This document shows, one piece after another, positions 27,071-38,713 of a stretch of 64,000 bases of DNA (positions are counted from its first letter, which is position 1; every line of letters begins with the position of its first letter). The notes below the pieces were generated by a model. The model was given only the letters and a program-made list of their open reading frames with translations, had not been told where the DNA came from and did not search any database. The DNA is taken from contig CM059623.1 of assembly GCA_030435675.1 (NCBI GenBank), positions 11,874,092-11,938,091 on the forward strand, in the 5' to 3' direction. This stretch comes from Steinernema hermaphroditum. Taxonomy: Eukaryota; Nematoda; Chromadorea; Rhabditida; Steinernematidae. The translations under genes were made by a program, and so were the position numbers.

Positions 27071-27688
27071 TGAGATTAGTTGCAATTAGCGATCTTTACG
27101 CCCGAGGGCCTCGCCAAGCGCCGGTTCCAGGATTAGAGGCCCGCTACTTGCTGCTTCCGAGTGGTTCTGCATGCCTAAGGGGCTCAGGACCGGGGCCGCT
27201 TTTTGATAAATACCTTTACCTTTGGTAGCGAATAGTTTACCTTCAATGGACTTTGATCGATTTTGAACCATTTAGGAATGTGGGGTTCCTTGATCCGATC
27301 AATATCTTCTAACCAATTACCCCTGGACATCTTTCTCGGTTCAATAGGGAATCTTCGATTTACAAAAAGGAAACAAATTCAAAAGTTCCTGAGCCTCAAG
27401 TCTAGGAATTCCATGGCTTTCGTCCTCAACAACCAGTTAAAGTCAATTCCCTAAAACTTCAAACCTCAAACGCCCATACAATCTCGAAATCTACGGGTCG
27501 AAAATTCCAAAAATTCCAGCATTTCTACACTTACTGCACTCCCAACTTACACTCCTACAGTACCCTCAAACCTCAAGACAAACAAAAACATCTTGTCCTC
27601 TGTTTCGCTACCGTAACCCTCGCCCCGAAATCGCGTCCTATCGATGTGCATTATGAATTTTAATTTGAACGTTTTTTGGTGCTTGCAG

Positions 27689-30600
27689 ATGTCGGCGGCA
27701 TCTCTTCCGCCCGTTGGAATCGATCCGAACCTGAGGCAGCAGAACAAGAAGGGCGCTTCGAGTCAACTCGACAAGTGGCGGTCGGATTCGAAAAAAGCCG
27801 CCGATCGAAACAAGGAGGCCATGCACGCCTCCATCGCCGAGCAGAACCGCGAGTTCCTGGCGAACACGTTCAGGTGAGTGGACGGAGACGGAGAGAATGG
27901 GCGCACTTGGCGATGACGTCAACTTGGCCGAAAATAGGAGGCGATGGCTTAATTGGATGCTGCTAAGGGGATGAGTGTTGGGTAGAATTACGTGAGTAAG
28001 AGCATGACGTTTGGTGAAGGCTTTTTGTAGTCGTTAAGGGGAGAGCGGGTGGGTTGGGTGAGGAATACGGTAGAGTGGAAGGATGGAAGATGGAGGGGCA
28101 AATTATATTAGTGTAAAACGGCAAAATTGGATCTTTTGGATGCTCAATCATTTGAAACTTCCCCTCAACTATCCTAGGTCAATAGATTCTGTGGATCTTT
28201 GAATTCTAGGTAGTCGATCTGTGGATCGTCCAGATCACTGATACGCACGTCTTCATTTGACGAATTACAGTATTTGTGAATACTGAGATTCGCCAAATTT
28301 TAAAATTCAGTATTTCGAAATATTAAAATCCTGGTTTTTGTATTGACTCCTTGAAATCGGTGTCATTTCCAAAAACCTCGATGGTTCCAGGGCATCAGAT
28401 CCATCTCCCCTTACCATCATCCTCCGGGAATCAATCGATTTCTAGGTCATCTGGTCATCCCTCACCGGTCTATGAACCCTTCCCAGCAGCACCACATCCG
28501 GGAACCCCTTACCGTAATCCTTCGATCCAGTTTCGCCCCTCTCAACTGGTTTTCGCCGAAATTCTCAAATGATCATATGTTCAAAAATGCCAGTCTCCAA
28601 GGGCTGACCCTCAAACCTGGTCGGGAACCCAAAAACCACACACACACATAACAGATGTTCCATAGGGCGCACCCTCTCGCGGAGGGGTTAATGGCTCTAA
28701 CCGAGGCCGCTTCCAGGAAGGAAACATACAAATCTTCCTTGCATTTACTATGCATTCCCGATCAATTGGACGACGTTCGCCTAATCTGGAATATTCTAGA
28801 TACCAGGAAGAGCTGCGTCGCAAGGAGGCGGAACGTCAGTCGAAGTCAAAAGAGTTTGCCGCCGCTGCAACGGGCGCCACCGGTCTGCTGGGAGGAGGCG
28901 GCGCCTCCTATATTCCTCCACCGCCACCAGCCACCGCCGACGCGCCTACGCCGGTTTCGAGGGTAATTATTGTTGTGTCTCTTTCTCCGCCACGGCGACG
29001 ACGACGACGACGATGTGTTCGCCCTCTGTGTGTATATTTGTTTGGGAGGCGATGATGGATAGTGTGTCTGATTGATTGGCATACTCCTCTCCGTCGTCGT
29101 CGTCGTCCTCCGTGGTCGGCTCCTCCCGCGGCGGCGACCGATCGCCCGCCCGATCCGACGGTCGGCGGTCCTGTAGGCGCGACCCGACCCGGCGACGACG
29201 TGCACCTCTCCATTAGTGCGCGTGCACGCGGCCGCCAAAAACGATGAGACAAAAAACGGTAACGGCAGCAGCAAGGCTTTGCACCGCGCCCGCTCCCCAC
29301 CCTCTTCCCGCCGCCGCCGCCGATCCGTCCTAATACGACCTCAACTTGCTCTTTTAGAAGCGGCGCGCCGGTGACCCAATTCAAACGATGGACTACCATG
29401 GAGCGGCCATGCCTCCGCAGATGTTCCGAGGCGGAGGGGTACCCCCCTCCTGTTCCGGAATGTTCCCGCAGCAGCAAGCGATGCGTCTGCCCAACGGCGC
29501 CGTCTACCCGCCGGCCTATCCGGTCCAGCAGAACGGATTCGCCGCCCCGCCACCGCCCCAGCAGCAGATGATGCCGCAGACGAGTCAGAGTCCCAATATG
29601 GTAGGTCTTTATCGGGTGTTATTTTGATTGGGGAGTGTCAACGGTTTGATTAGATAGGGATAATGACAACCGGAAATTCTGCTATTTGTACCCGGAACCA
29701 CGTGCTTATCCTAAGCCGGAAGTCGGACGGTTCTCAGGAGATTAGATAAAAAGTTGTGACTTCCTGATTCAGTGCGGGAAAGCGGGGTAAACAGCGAGTA
29801 CATATGGGCGTGATAAACAAGGTGATGTCTGGCACGTGATAAGGATACGACGGGTGCATTCGACGAGTACATTGTGTTTAAAAACAAGGCCATTAACCTG
29901 GTGGAAAGCAGACACTTCTCATCTTTATTCATAAGGTTCTGTAGGGCTGACTCATCCTCTTGCAGATGCACAACGACCGAGTCCCTTCGGAACCGTGCGC
30001 CCCGGCCCCGAAGTCCGTCGCCACTCCTCCCCTCTACGCGAACCCCTCTCCGTCCACTTCGGCCACTCCCTGCAAGAACGGCGTCGACGCCGCCAACAAC
30101 AGTCCCCCCAACGACCCTACTCCCGGATCGTCGTCCCAATCCGTCGCCGGCGACGGATGTCAACTCACCGACTGCCTCAACGTGGCCGACGATCATGAGA
30201 AGACGCTCGACGACATGATCAAGTCGAACTTGGTAGGATCGTTGAAGGAATTACAGTTACAGTAATGCGACTGCTTTAGGGCAACGAGCTCACCGATCTC
30301 GGTGGTTCCATCCACAGCGAGCTAGAGGACATGGAGCTGAACAATCTGCTTGACAGAATCAGCGACCTCATCCCGGCCTCCGACCCGATCCCTCCCACCT
30401 CCTCAGCTCCCCCGTCGGCGCCTACAGTACCCACCTCCAACGACAATTCCCCGGCCGTGCAGGCACCCATGTCCGCTCCAGGCGCCGTGGGAACCCCCGC
30501 CTACGGTCAGATTGCCTCTCCCGCCTCGGTTCGGTCCAACGTCACGCCGGCGCCCGTCCAGACGGTGCCCCAAGTGTCACACAACTCTCCCTACGGCGCC

Positions 30601-31155
30601 GTCGCCCCGACGCCTCCGATGCACGGAGTGCCTTTCTCGCCTCCCGTGCAACCCGTGCCGCAGCCTCCTCAGCAACCTCAGGCGACCGCCGGATTCCCCA
30701 TGCAGTCTCCCCAGTTCCCGGTCGTCCCTCAAGGCGCTCCGGTGCCGACCGGCGTGGCCAACGGGTACCCTCAGAGCCATCAGATGCATCCGCACGCGCA
30801 GCAGATGCAGATGATGCAGCATCAGCCGCATCCACAGCAGCTCTACCAGCAGCAACAGCAGCAGTACCAGCTTCAGCAGCAAAGGGCCGCGTATCAACAA
30901 CACCAAATGATGATGCAGCAAATGCAGCAAAGGCAGATGATGGCCAAGATGCAGCAGCAGTACCCTCACCACCAGCATCCGGGATACCAACAGAACGGAT
31001 ACAACTTGCCGATGCAGTAAGCCAGTCTCTACTCTTCGTCCCTTACTGATCCACTGAATTTCAGATACCCCCAAGGCACTATGGCTCCGCAGTCCTACCA
31101 TCCGAACCACTATCCCACCCACCAGTACCCTCCGACCGGCTATCCGATGGGTTAG
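27689..31155 (+). CDS. LAG-3/SEL-8-like (Mastermind-type) Notch transcription coactivator
   Basis: Six exons join in frame: 27689-27873, 28800-28962, 29358-29600, 29966-30232, 30280-31016 and 31065-31155, giving 561 residues. The ATG lies directly after a TTGCAG acceptor, so the transcript is either trans-spliced there or has an upstream non-coding exon. Residues about 22-75 form a long charged helix with one Trp (LDKWRSDSKK ... EELRRKEAERQ), as expected for a Mastermind-type helix that would bind the CSL-Notch complex. KRR at 117-119 resembles a nuclear signal. An acidic, leucine-spaced segment (about 265-320) and a Gln/Pro/Met-rich tail (about 445-561) suggest activation domains. Architecture and length suit nematode LAG-3 (about 490 residues in C. 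elegans), which forms the ternary complex with LAG-1 and GLP-1/LIN-12. Another Q-rich nuclear cofactor is possible. Confidence 0.6.
28963..29357 (+). other. GC/CGN-rich intron 2 of the Q-rich gene
   Basis: This 395-bp intron is as GC/CGN-rich as the intergenic islands. It gives long open frames on both strands (for example 142 and 189 codons minus) that are artefacts of composition. Its borders are G|GTAATT and TTTTAG|AAG, and the flanking exons join at phase 0. Confidence 0.65.
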
Positions 31156-31694
31156 CTCGCCACCGTTGCCGTCACTACCCTTAGTTGCCTTCTTCTCCAA
31201 GTAATATTCTATGCAAACAGAGCAATCCTAGTGCCCTCTCTCCACCCCTTTCTGTACATTATCGATGGTCTCAGCCCGATCCTGACTTGCCTTTACAGCT
31301 GACTTTACAACCCTCTGGCTCTTGTACATACCCCCGACCACTACAACTCCTTCTCGTCTTTGTTTTGGTCCGAAATCCTGGTGATTTTCCCTTCTTCCAA
31401 CTCTTCCAATGAGCTCACATCACTTCAGATTTCCACTATACACGCACGTATTCTTCACACCGAGAATCTCCTCTTGTGTAAATCTAGCGTCCCCTCCTCG
31501 ACTGTTCTCCTCTCCCCCTCTCTCTATTTATTATATCTCCTCTCAGAAGTCATATTTATTGTTCGTCCCTTTCCATTCGTGGTGATTACGCACAAATCTT
31601 TGCCAATCGGACACGCAATGTATTCGCCATTCGAACCCCAATTCGGATGTGATGTATTATAGAATTCTTTGATGCAGAGCGAAAAGATAATAAA
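31156..31694 (+). other. Probable 3' untranslated region with AATAAA
   Basis: Pyrimidine-rich sequence after the TAG at 31153-31155. The first canonical AATAAA is at 31689-31694, implying a 3' UTR of roughly 0.55 kb. Confidence 0.5.
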
Positions 31695-31824
31695 CTTATT
31701 CTATTGAAGTCTTGAAGAGGGAACTGCTTCTCACTCCAGAAACTCCGACTCCTCCGACCGATCGTTTCAAGTTCCTCTCAATCGAATGAGCGCCCACGGT
31801 CTACGGTTCTCGTATTCTCAAATA

Positions 31825-32409
31825 TCAGCTGCAACATATCTGGTACCACATAGGATCCGTTAACGCTCCCCTCCACATCGTCATACTTTGCGGCGATGTA
31901 CGCTGAAAAACACTGATGCTTCGGAAGCGACGGAATTTCATACGAACATACGAACATCTATAGACTTGGTGATGTTCAGATAGACAAAGGATTAAGGCCG
32001 CTAGAGACACAGAAAAGCCAAAAGGAAAGCAGACTGCTTCTTGTGGTTGAACAGTGATTTGCCTGGTCTCGCTGTTGTTCTTTCTAAATGATACAATAGC
32101 AGGTGGAAAACTACCATGTTCTCCAACCGCGACCCGAACTCTTCGATCTTCTTCAAACATTTTCGAGTCTTGGGTCGAAATCGACATTTTGATCTATGAA
32201 ATTGCTCGAAGCATCGAGACTCGAATAACATCTTTGTACGCATCACAAATGTCCAGAACAGCTTTCGCAGTATTTTGACCTCGATGGGAAGAGGAGAAGC
32301 ACGAGCCGTGTCTCCTGGAGCTATACAGGGAACCCGCCTGTGGCTCCGATGAGCTTGGTTCTCGGGTAGACGTTGTATCTGAAAGCGATAAGAGAACACT
32401 TAAACTCAT
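31825..32409 (-). pseudogene. Unrecognised minus-strand open frame split by one TAG
   Basis: Two minus-strand open frames, 32409-32194 (71 codons) and 32187-31825 (120 codons), are in the same reading frame. Only a TAG at 32196-32194 and two sense codons separate them. The part before the stop ends in an amphipathic helix-like stretch (AKAVLDICDAYKDVIRV) and the part after begins MSISTQDSKMFEEDRRV. I do not recognise either. It could be a decayed gene or coincidence; splice signals were not decisive. Confidence 0.25.
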
Positions 32410-33881
32410 CTTTTCCGTCGATCCTGGAAGAAATGGATCACATTTGTAAGTGTCCTGAACCGTATCTGTGTCTCATGATAATTCAAGCGAATTGCTCGAA
32501 GATAAGGTTGAGGAATCCCTCAGCTACGAACTCAGAGAAAGAGGATGGTCATCTGATCTTAAGTCTTGGCCGTAGACACTTGGGAGACGAGCGCGCGAAG
32601 TAGATCTCACTATAGAAGGACTGAATCACATAGAAGAAATGGTGATATTGATCTTTCATTCACATCGGAATACTGAGGAGAAGTGGCTGCTGGAAGGCAC
32701 ACATATGTATTGCACACAGGGGTTCTACTCTCCCCGGTAGACTAGAAAGATGTCTCTTTAGTGTTGATTAGTGCCTTCTGGCTCTTTGCATGCTGACAAA
32801 TAGTCGTGAAATAAACGTGTTGTAGCCATGCATGCAGGGAGACATAGGCATAAATAAATAGAAATAAAAAAAAATGAACCGATTCAAGCTCTGGTTTCTA
32901 GTCACTTCAGGATCACCAGAATTCGCTGAAAAACCTAAGCCGACAACTCTGGCTGTCACAGATGGCTATAGATCACGACTTTGTCTCGATCTACAGTCGA
33001 TGCTTTCGTGATCTTCTCCAAAGAACCGCACCCTAATGTCATGGCATGACCTTCAAGATATGGCTTCTAAGTGCCAAGCTTTTAACTGAGTGATCCAGAT
33101 TCTTCTATGTAAAAACAATCTTCAACACGAGGAACTCTGATCTGTGCTCACCTGTAAACAGTCATAGAAGCACAGAGGCGAACATAAACATGCTCCAGAA
33201 GTGCACATATTCGGAGACACTCCGACACAAACAGTCACAGGCCGAGCTCATATCACAATCCACACCTCGAATAGGCACAAGCATGTACAAGCGCAGATGA
33301 AAGACACATAACGCAAATCACAAGTCACGTGCAACCTATTACCGCTTTCTTTAAAGATTAAGCCCATTTATCTCGCATAGAAAAGTTCTCGAAGACTCGG
33401 CTGCCATGTAACTAATTGCCTTTTTTGCTATATTTTAACATATTCTACTAACAATTAAAGCACTTTAATTTTTTTCTGCTTTAAGACACTTCACTGTGAT
33501 AGATCGACTATTATCGCCTAAGAAGTTGTGTCCAAGTGGCGTCAGTCGACTATGGGCGGGCGCATTCATCGAGATGACGTTCAGCGTTCAGACTTCCAAT
33601 CTTCTGATCTTGATCCCCTTATTCACTTTACAGAAATGAACTGGGTATCTGACTGCTGATAAACCCCCAGCTATCCACTTTGAAAGTTCACCCATATTTC
33701 TGCATAATCCAAAGACCTTTACCCTGCAAACACAAATAGGATTACATCAGCGTTTTGCACACGTCATCGTCCTCGCACTTTGACGCTCTTTGCGGCGTGG
33801 CCTTCCGTTTGTTGATATCGATTACGTGCCGCTCGTTCACTGTCCTTGCTTCAGCTCCATTGCTAGCTCCTGCTGCAGAAG
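32410..33881. other. Intergenic stretch upstream of the nucleotidase gene
   Basis: AT-rich and without supported exons. The last 150 bp upstream of 33882 probably contain the promoter and 5' UTR of the nucleotidase gene; no TATA box is obvious. Confidence 0.45.
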
Positions 33882-34998
33882 ATGGAAGCTCTCCTGGCTA
33901 ATCCAAAGGTCAAGATCCGCGATGTCGACGCTGTGAAAGAGAAACTACAGAAGATCGTTGCCGATGGAAGCGAGAGTCTTGTGGTAAAATCACAGACCAC
34001 TTCTCCTGCCTTGAACTCAGATTTTAGGTGATCAGTGATTTCGACTATACGATGTCAATGTACACGAAGCCAAGCGGTGAACTCTATTCTAATGGTCACA
34101 TGTTGTTCGATAATTATGTGGAGAAAATCGATAAGGAAGAGCACGCCAAGGTAGGTCTTTGGTCCTTGAAGTTAGGTAGATGCACGCTCGCCACTACCGT
34201 ATGGGCTTCTTCCGCGTGTAGACCTGTCCTGTATCTGTGAGGACCACGATTCCAGCTGAAAGCGTTCAACGAGAAGCACTTCGCCATCGAACACAGCGCC
34301 ACTTTGAGCCACGAAGAGAAGTTCCCCATCATGGTCGACTGGTTCAAGCGTGTCCACCAGAACGTGATCGATCGAAAATACACTCGCGAGCAAGTGGAGG
34401 ACATCGTCAGGGACTCGGATTTTGTCTTACGGTAGTCCTTGAAGTCCTAGCTCCTCTTATAAAACCGATCAAGGCACAACGTCGACGTCTTCATCAAAAA
34501 TCTCGAAGACGGGAACATCCCTCTCGTGATATTCAGCGCTGGCAACGCTACCGTAATCGAGATCCTCTTCGAACAGCATAAGATGGGCCTCGACAACATT
34601 CACATCGTCTCCAATCGACTGAACTTCAACGATGATGGAATCTGTGACAGCTTTGCCGATCCTTTCATTCACTGCTACTCAAAAAGCGGCGCCTTCCTTC
34701 CTCCGGAGGACCGCTACTTCCACGATTACGGTAGCAAAGAGAACGTGTTGCTTCTTGGAGACAGCATTGGAGGCAAGATGCTGCTTGCTTGTCCCGTGTC
34801 CTTAGCGGTATATCTTTAGATCTGGACATGCACAAGGGCGTCGATCGAAGCGGCGTTACTCTCAAGATAGGATTCTACAATCACTCAGAAAACGGGACTC
34901 TGCTGGAGAAATACCTGGACGGCTTCGACATCATTCTGATGGGCGACGACACCTTTGACGTACTCAACGAAGTTGTGAAGAAGGTTCTCTCTGCGTAG
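33882..34998 (+). CDS. Cytosolic pyrimidine 5'-nucleotidase (NT5C3/UMPH-1 family, HAD superfamily)
   Basis: Five exons: 33882-33983, 34028-34150, 34256-34431, 34474-34772 and 34820-34998, giving 292 residues, the normal family length. The family hydrolyses pyrimidine nucleoside monophosphates (UMP, CMP) to nucleosides in the cytosol. HAD motif I is DFDYT (residues 38-42, with Asp38 as nucleophile and Asp40 as acid/base). The Ser of motif II is in IFSAG (Ser155). The metal-binding motif is GDSIGDLDM (229-237). ATLSHEEKFPIMVDWF in the cap region is also family-typical. Introns are 44, 105, 42 and 47 bp. The fourth has a GC donor (GAG|GCAAG ... TTTAG|AT); reading through it would stop the protein after DSIG and lose the motif. 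An AATAAA lies at 35020-35025, 22 bp after the stop. Confidence 0.93.
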
Positions 34999-35019
34999 GC
35001 TGGGTTATTGGGATGGTGA

Positions 35020-35025
35020 AATAAA
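35020..35025 (+). terminator. Polyadenylation signal of the nucleotidase gene
   Basis: Canonical AATAAA 22 bp beyond the stop codon, implying a very short 3' UTR. Confidence 0.6.
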
Positions 35026-35149
35026 GTGAATTCTGCACTCCGACAGCTCAACTCTTTGGCATGTTGTGGTTTATCTACCTGGAGCTCGTTGTCTTCTAGT
35101 TTTCCATTTTGTTGTCTTCATGTGTGGTCATGTTCAGGTGGGTGGTCGC

Positions 35150-35235
35150 ACACCGAACGGAGAGATCCCATCATTGGTTTGCCCGGCAGCCACTTACGAC
35201 CGCTCTCTCAACTCATTCGGCGGACGAATCCGGCC
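35150..35235 (+). repeat. Dispersed repeat family, partial copy
   Basis: It shares CGACCGCTCTCTCAACTCATT-like sequence with the 3' half of the repeat at 2515-2650 and 53060-53230, but on the plus strand. Confidence 0.35.
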
Positions 35236-35642
35236 GATCGGTGGGGACACGAATGAAAAACCTGTTAGGTCTACGTGGTCTACTGATTACGACTCGGTGT
35301 GCATCCCAGGCCTCACTGCCAGTGGGATCTGGGTGCATCATGGCGGTAATGATGGAGACTGACTCCTCTGACAATCCTAAACACAGTCTTTGACGATAGT
35401 GTCACGATCTAGAAGGCACTGCTGCAATCCATACACTTCAAATCGCTAGCATTACATAAACTATCAATAGATAAACCTTTGAACCAGATACAGGCAACAC
35501 ACACAAAGAATCTAGACCATCCACTATGCATTCGACGAAGATTTATGGCTGGTCAGCAAGACGCATGACTAAGTAACAATTAGTAGAACAACATGGAAGC
35601 ATTGGATCAAAACAAATATAACGAAGAACGGGCTCTCTGCGC

Positions 35643-36289
35643 CTAGCAGGTCGTGTCGGAAGGGTACTTGAGGCGATGCTTGGTGAGTTCTGTGAAGTAC
35701 GTGTGACATTTGTAGATCACAGAGAGGAACCACAGCCACAACGCTCCGCAGATCAAGAGCATGATCGCCAAGACACCGGAGAACTGCCTATAGGCGACAT
35801 CAATTTTAGGGTTGACGCTGATGCCGACGCAAATTCCGATCGAAGAGAACACGATGAGGCACTCAAACATATGAACGATGATCATCGCATACCTAAAGAG
35901 CGTCAGGGATTAGAACGGATTGACCGGGAGAAAGCTTACAGACGCACGGCCTTGTTCGTACGAAATCCAAGAAGCACATCGATGACGCACAGTGAAAGCA
36001 CTAGGCTATACAAAAAGGCCATGACGGGAATACCGAACAGCACGTTCCTGTCGATGACGATGACGTTGACTCCAATGATCAGACTAAGCAACATGAAGCA
36101 GACGTAGATGATTAGCTTGAAGAAGACGATGCAGGCAGCTCCGGACTTGACGTGGACCATTCCGCACAAACACTTGTACTCCTTGCGATCATGGTTAAAG
36201 TAGGCAGCAGCCTTCCGATCGTGAGGATTCTCAGGAGAAAGACTGATGTCCTCAAATCTGACAGTCTTGCTGAGCGCGTTAGAAGTCAT
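35643..36289 (-). CDS. DUF7027/LAPTM-like four-TM membrane protein, copy A
   Basis: Two exons, 36289-35940 and 35892-35643, joined across a 47-bp intron, give 199 residues. The cytosolic N-terminus ends in a CLCGMVHVKSGA motif just before TM1, a signature of nematode LAPTM-like/DUF7027 proteins. Four hydrophobic segments follow (about residues 50-76, 81-104, 117-138 and 153-176), then a short charged tail ending DTTC. Family members are presumed endo-lysosomal membrane proteins; the exact role is unknown. The start ATG lies 13 bp after a TTTGCAG acceptor, so trans-splicing or a non-coding first exon is likely. The next gene upstream is its tandem duplicate, copy B. Confidence 0.75.
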
Positions 36290-36499
36290 GTTGGACAAGA
36301 ACCTGCAAAGGAAGTAATTAGTAAGCGCGATTCAGTGACCACGTAGACGGATAAGAAATCAGCAATGCTTATCACTAAGAGATATCACACTAGACGCAAC
36401 TGGGCTGCAAGCTCGACAACCGACTAGAGTCCACTTACAGATCACACGAAAACCGGTCAGGCAGAGAATTTCCTCAAACAGTACATAGTTGCCATCGGC

Positions 36500-36725
36500 C
36501 CGTTTAGACAACAAATAAAAAAAAGAGACAAATTGCAGGCAAATAGATACAGAAAACCGCTTCGAGTTCAGCAAACCAACGGAAATGAGCGGGCAGCAGA
36601 TGATCGAACTAGACACCGGCTGCCCAATCGAGACAGACGAGCGAGCGAGGAACAAACGCCCACTACGGTGCATCGAGCGAAAATCGTTCCGGAACCCAAA
36701 GTCTCATCAAATGGACAGTTTTAGC
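36500..36725. repeat. Upstream part of the tandem duplication (copy A side)
   Basis: The 200 bp here, centred on GAGACAGACGAGCGAGCGAG at about 36631-36650, is strongly similar to 38140-38345. The duplication that made copies A and B therefore included their 5' flanks, probably promoters. Confidence 0.65.
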
Positions 36726-36986
36726 CAACAGACAGACTGTCTCGATTCAACAACCGGTGCCTAGTTCGATCATCTGCTGAATGCATCTGCCGAATGCGGG
36801 TGCCATAATGCGACACAGGCTGCACACACTAAGAATCAAGACCACCCGCGCCCTTACTACGCACAGCTTATCCACTCGACAATGATTTATGGCTGATCAG
36901 CAAGACGTACGATAAAATAACAATTAGTAGAACAACATGGAAGCACTGGATGAAAACAAATGCAATGAAGAACGGGCCCTCTGCGC

Positions 36987-37743
36987 TTAGCAGGTCGTGT
37001 CGGAAGGATACTTGCGGCGGTGCTCGGTGAGTTCTGTGAAGTACGTTTGACATTTGCAGATCACAGAGAGGAACGACAGCCAGAACGCTTCGCCGATCAA
37101 GCACATGATCGCTAAGACTCCACAGTTACCGCTAATACGAGACTCTGAAAACTGGCAACATGACGAAAGTGAAAGATGCGCAAATACTCACCGGCACTAT
37201 TTCTGCGGACGGCAAATGTGCCGGAGAAGATATATGTCCTATTTTGATTTCTGACAGCAACTCCCGGGTTTACGCTGATGAAGACGAGAATTACGATCGA
37301 AAGGAAGATGATGAGGCACTCAAAGACATGAACGACGATCATCGCATGCCTAAAGATTGTCAAGGATTAGAACGGATTGACCGGGAGAAAGCTTACAGAC
37401 ACACGACCTTGTTCGCACGAAATCCAAGGAGCACATCGATGACGCACAGTGAAAGCACTAGGCTATACAAAAAGGCCATGACGGGAATATAGAACAGCAA
37501 GTTCTTTTCGATGATGACGGCGGCTCCAATGATCAGACTAAGCAACATGAAGCAGACGTAGATGATCAGCTTGAAGAGGAAGATGCAGGCAGCTCCGGAT
37601 TTGACGTGGACCATTCCGTACAAGCATTTGTACTCCTTGCGATCATGGTCGAAGTAAGCAACAGCGTTCCGATTGTTGGGATTCTCAGGTGAAAGACGGA
37701 CGTCCTCAAATCCGAGAGTCTTGCTGGACGCGTTAGAAGTCAT
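36987..37743 (-). CDS. DUF7027/LAPTM-like four-TM membrane protein, copy B
   Basis: Paralogue of copy A in the same orientation. Exons 37743-37397, 37349-37192 and 37144-36987 give 220 residues. Exon 1 is nearly identical to copy A (one codon fewer). The second intron boundary matches; copy B then has an extra intron (37145-37191, GTGAGT donor, TTTTCAG acceptor). About 20 more residues lie between TM3 and TM4, including NQNRTYIFSG with a possible N-glycosylation site. The C-terminal TM4 and DTTC tail are conserved. The extra loop depends on my splice choice; if the insertion is not coding, this copy may be damaged. Confidence 0.68.
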
Positions 37744-38139
37744 GTTGGACAGGAACCTGCAAATGAAGTAATTAGTAAGCACGAATCACTGACCACGTAG
37801 ACAGATAAAAAAGCAGCAATGATTGTCACGAAGAGAATGCGAAACCACTGGCGATGTAACACTGAGAAGCAACTCATTTTTCGTCCAAACGCCAATCCAT
37901 CCAAATCAGGCACACATAACTTTAGCACTAGCACTGCGGCTCAGTCTACCGAAGTTGCCAATATACTTCGTGCTGCACCGTGCACAGAGGCTAAACAGAG
38001 TGCCGACCAGTGAAGAAGAACCAGAGAATGGAAGTCGAAACAATTTCACACAGGAATGACTGTACGAGAATTTTCTCAAACGACACAAACCAGTAGTTGT
38101 CATCGGCCCGTCTAGACCACAGACCAGACAATCGCAAAA

Positions 38140-38345
38140 GAGGCAAATTACAGGCAAATGGAGACAGAAAACCGCTTCGCGATCAGCAAACGAATGAAAA
38201 TCAGCAGATGCGGTCAGCAGATGATCGCGCTAGACATCGCTACTCAATCGAGACAGACGAGCGAGCGAGGAACAAACGCCTACTACGGTGGATCGAAAGA
38301 AAATCGTTCCAGGACCAGAAGTTTCAGATGGGAACTTTTGGCCAA
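38140..38345. repeat. Upstream part of the tandem duplication (copy B side)
   Basis: Counterpart of 36500-36725. It lies about 400-600 bp upstream of the copy B start, versus about 210-430 bp for copy A, so the intervening DNA has changed in length. Confidence 0.65.
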
Positions 38346-38713
38346 GAGACGAGGCGAATGCGGTTGCCGTAAAAGTGCTGGGCCGTGACGCTATCGAGTT
38401 CCAACGCAGACAACTTGTTCGATACGATGTAATATTCGCCTAGTCGTTCCCGTTGGTTTGGTCGGAGATATGACCGACTGACTCTTCGATATCATATCGA
38501 CGTATTTGGACTTTTAACTTGTTTCTTTGATGTTTATGGTAGTTTTGACTGTAGTAACAAAGATGAAATGACACATAACTAATATGAAATAGCGATCAGT
38601 AGCTGCAGGCACACGAAGACACTAAACTGAGGTGTTAGGTTCATTCCTATACATCGGTCACTCCAATTGATTTCCACTCCGCTCGCTGTTTCCCTACACC
38701 CCTCCTACAGGTA

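Noticed and set aside
28846..29477. 142- and 189-codon minus frames overlapping the Q-rich gene
   Set aside because: They are antisense to supported exons and a GC-rich intron; no start or splice evidence.
30577..31200. 207-codon minus frame rich in Leu/His
   Set aside because: Antisense shadow of the CAG-rich exon 5 of the LAG-3-like gene.
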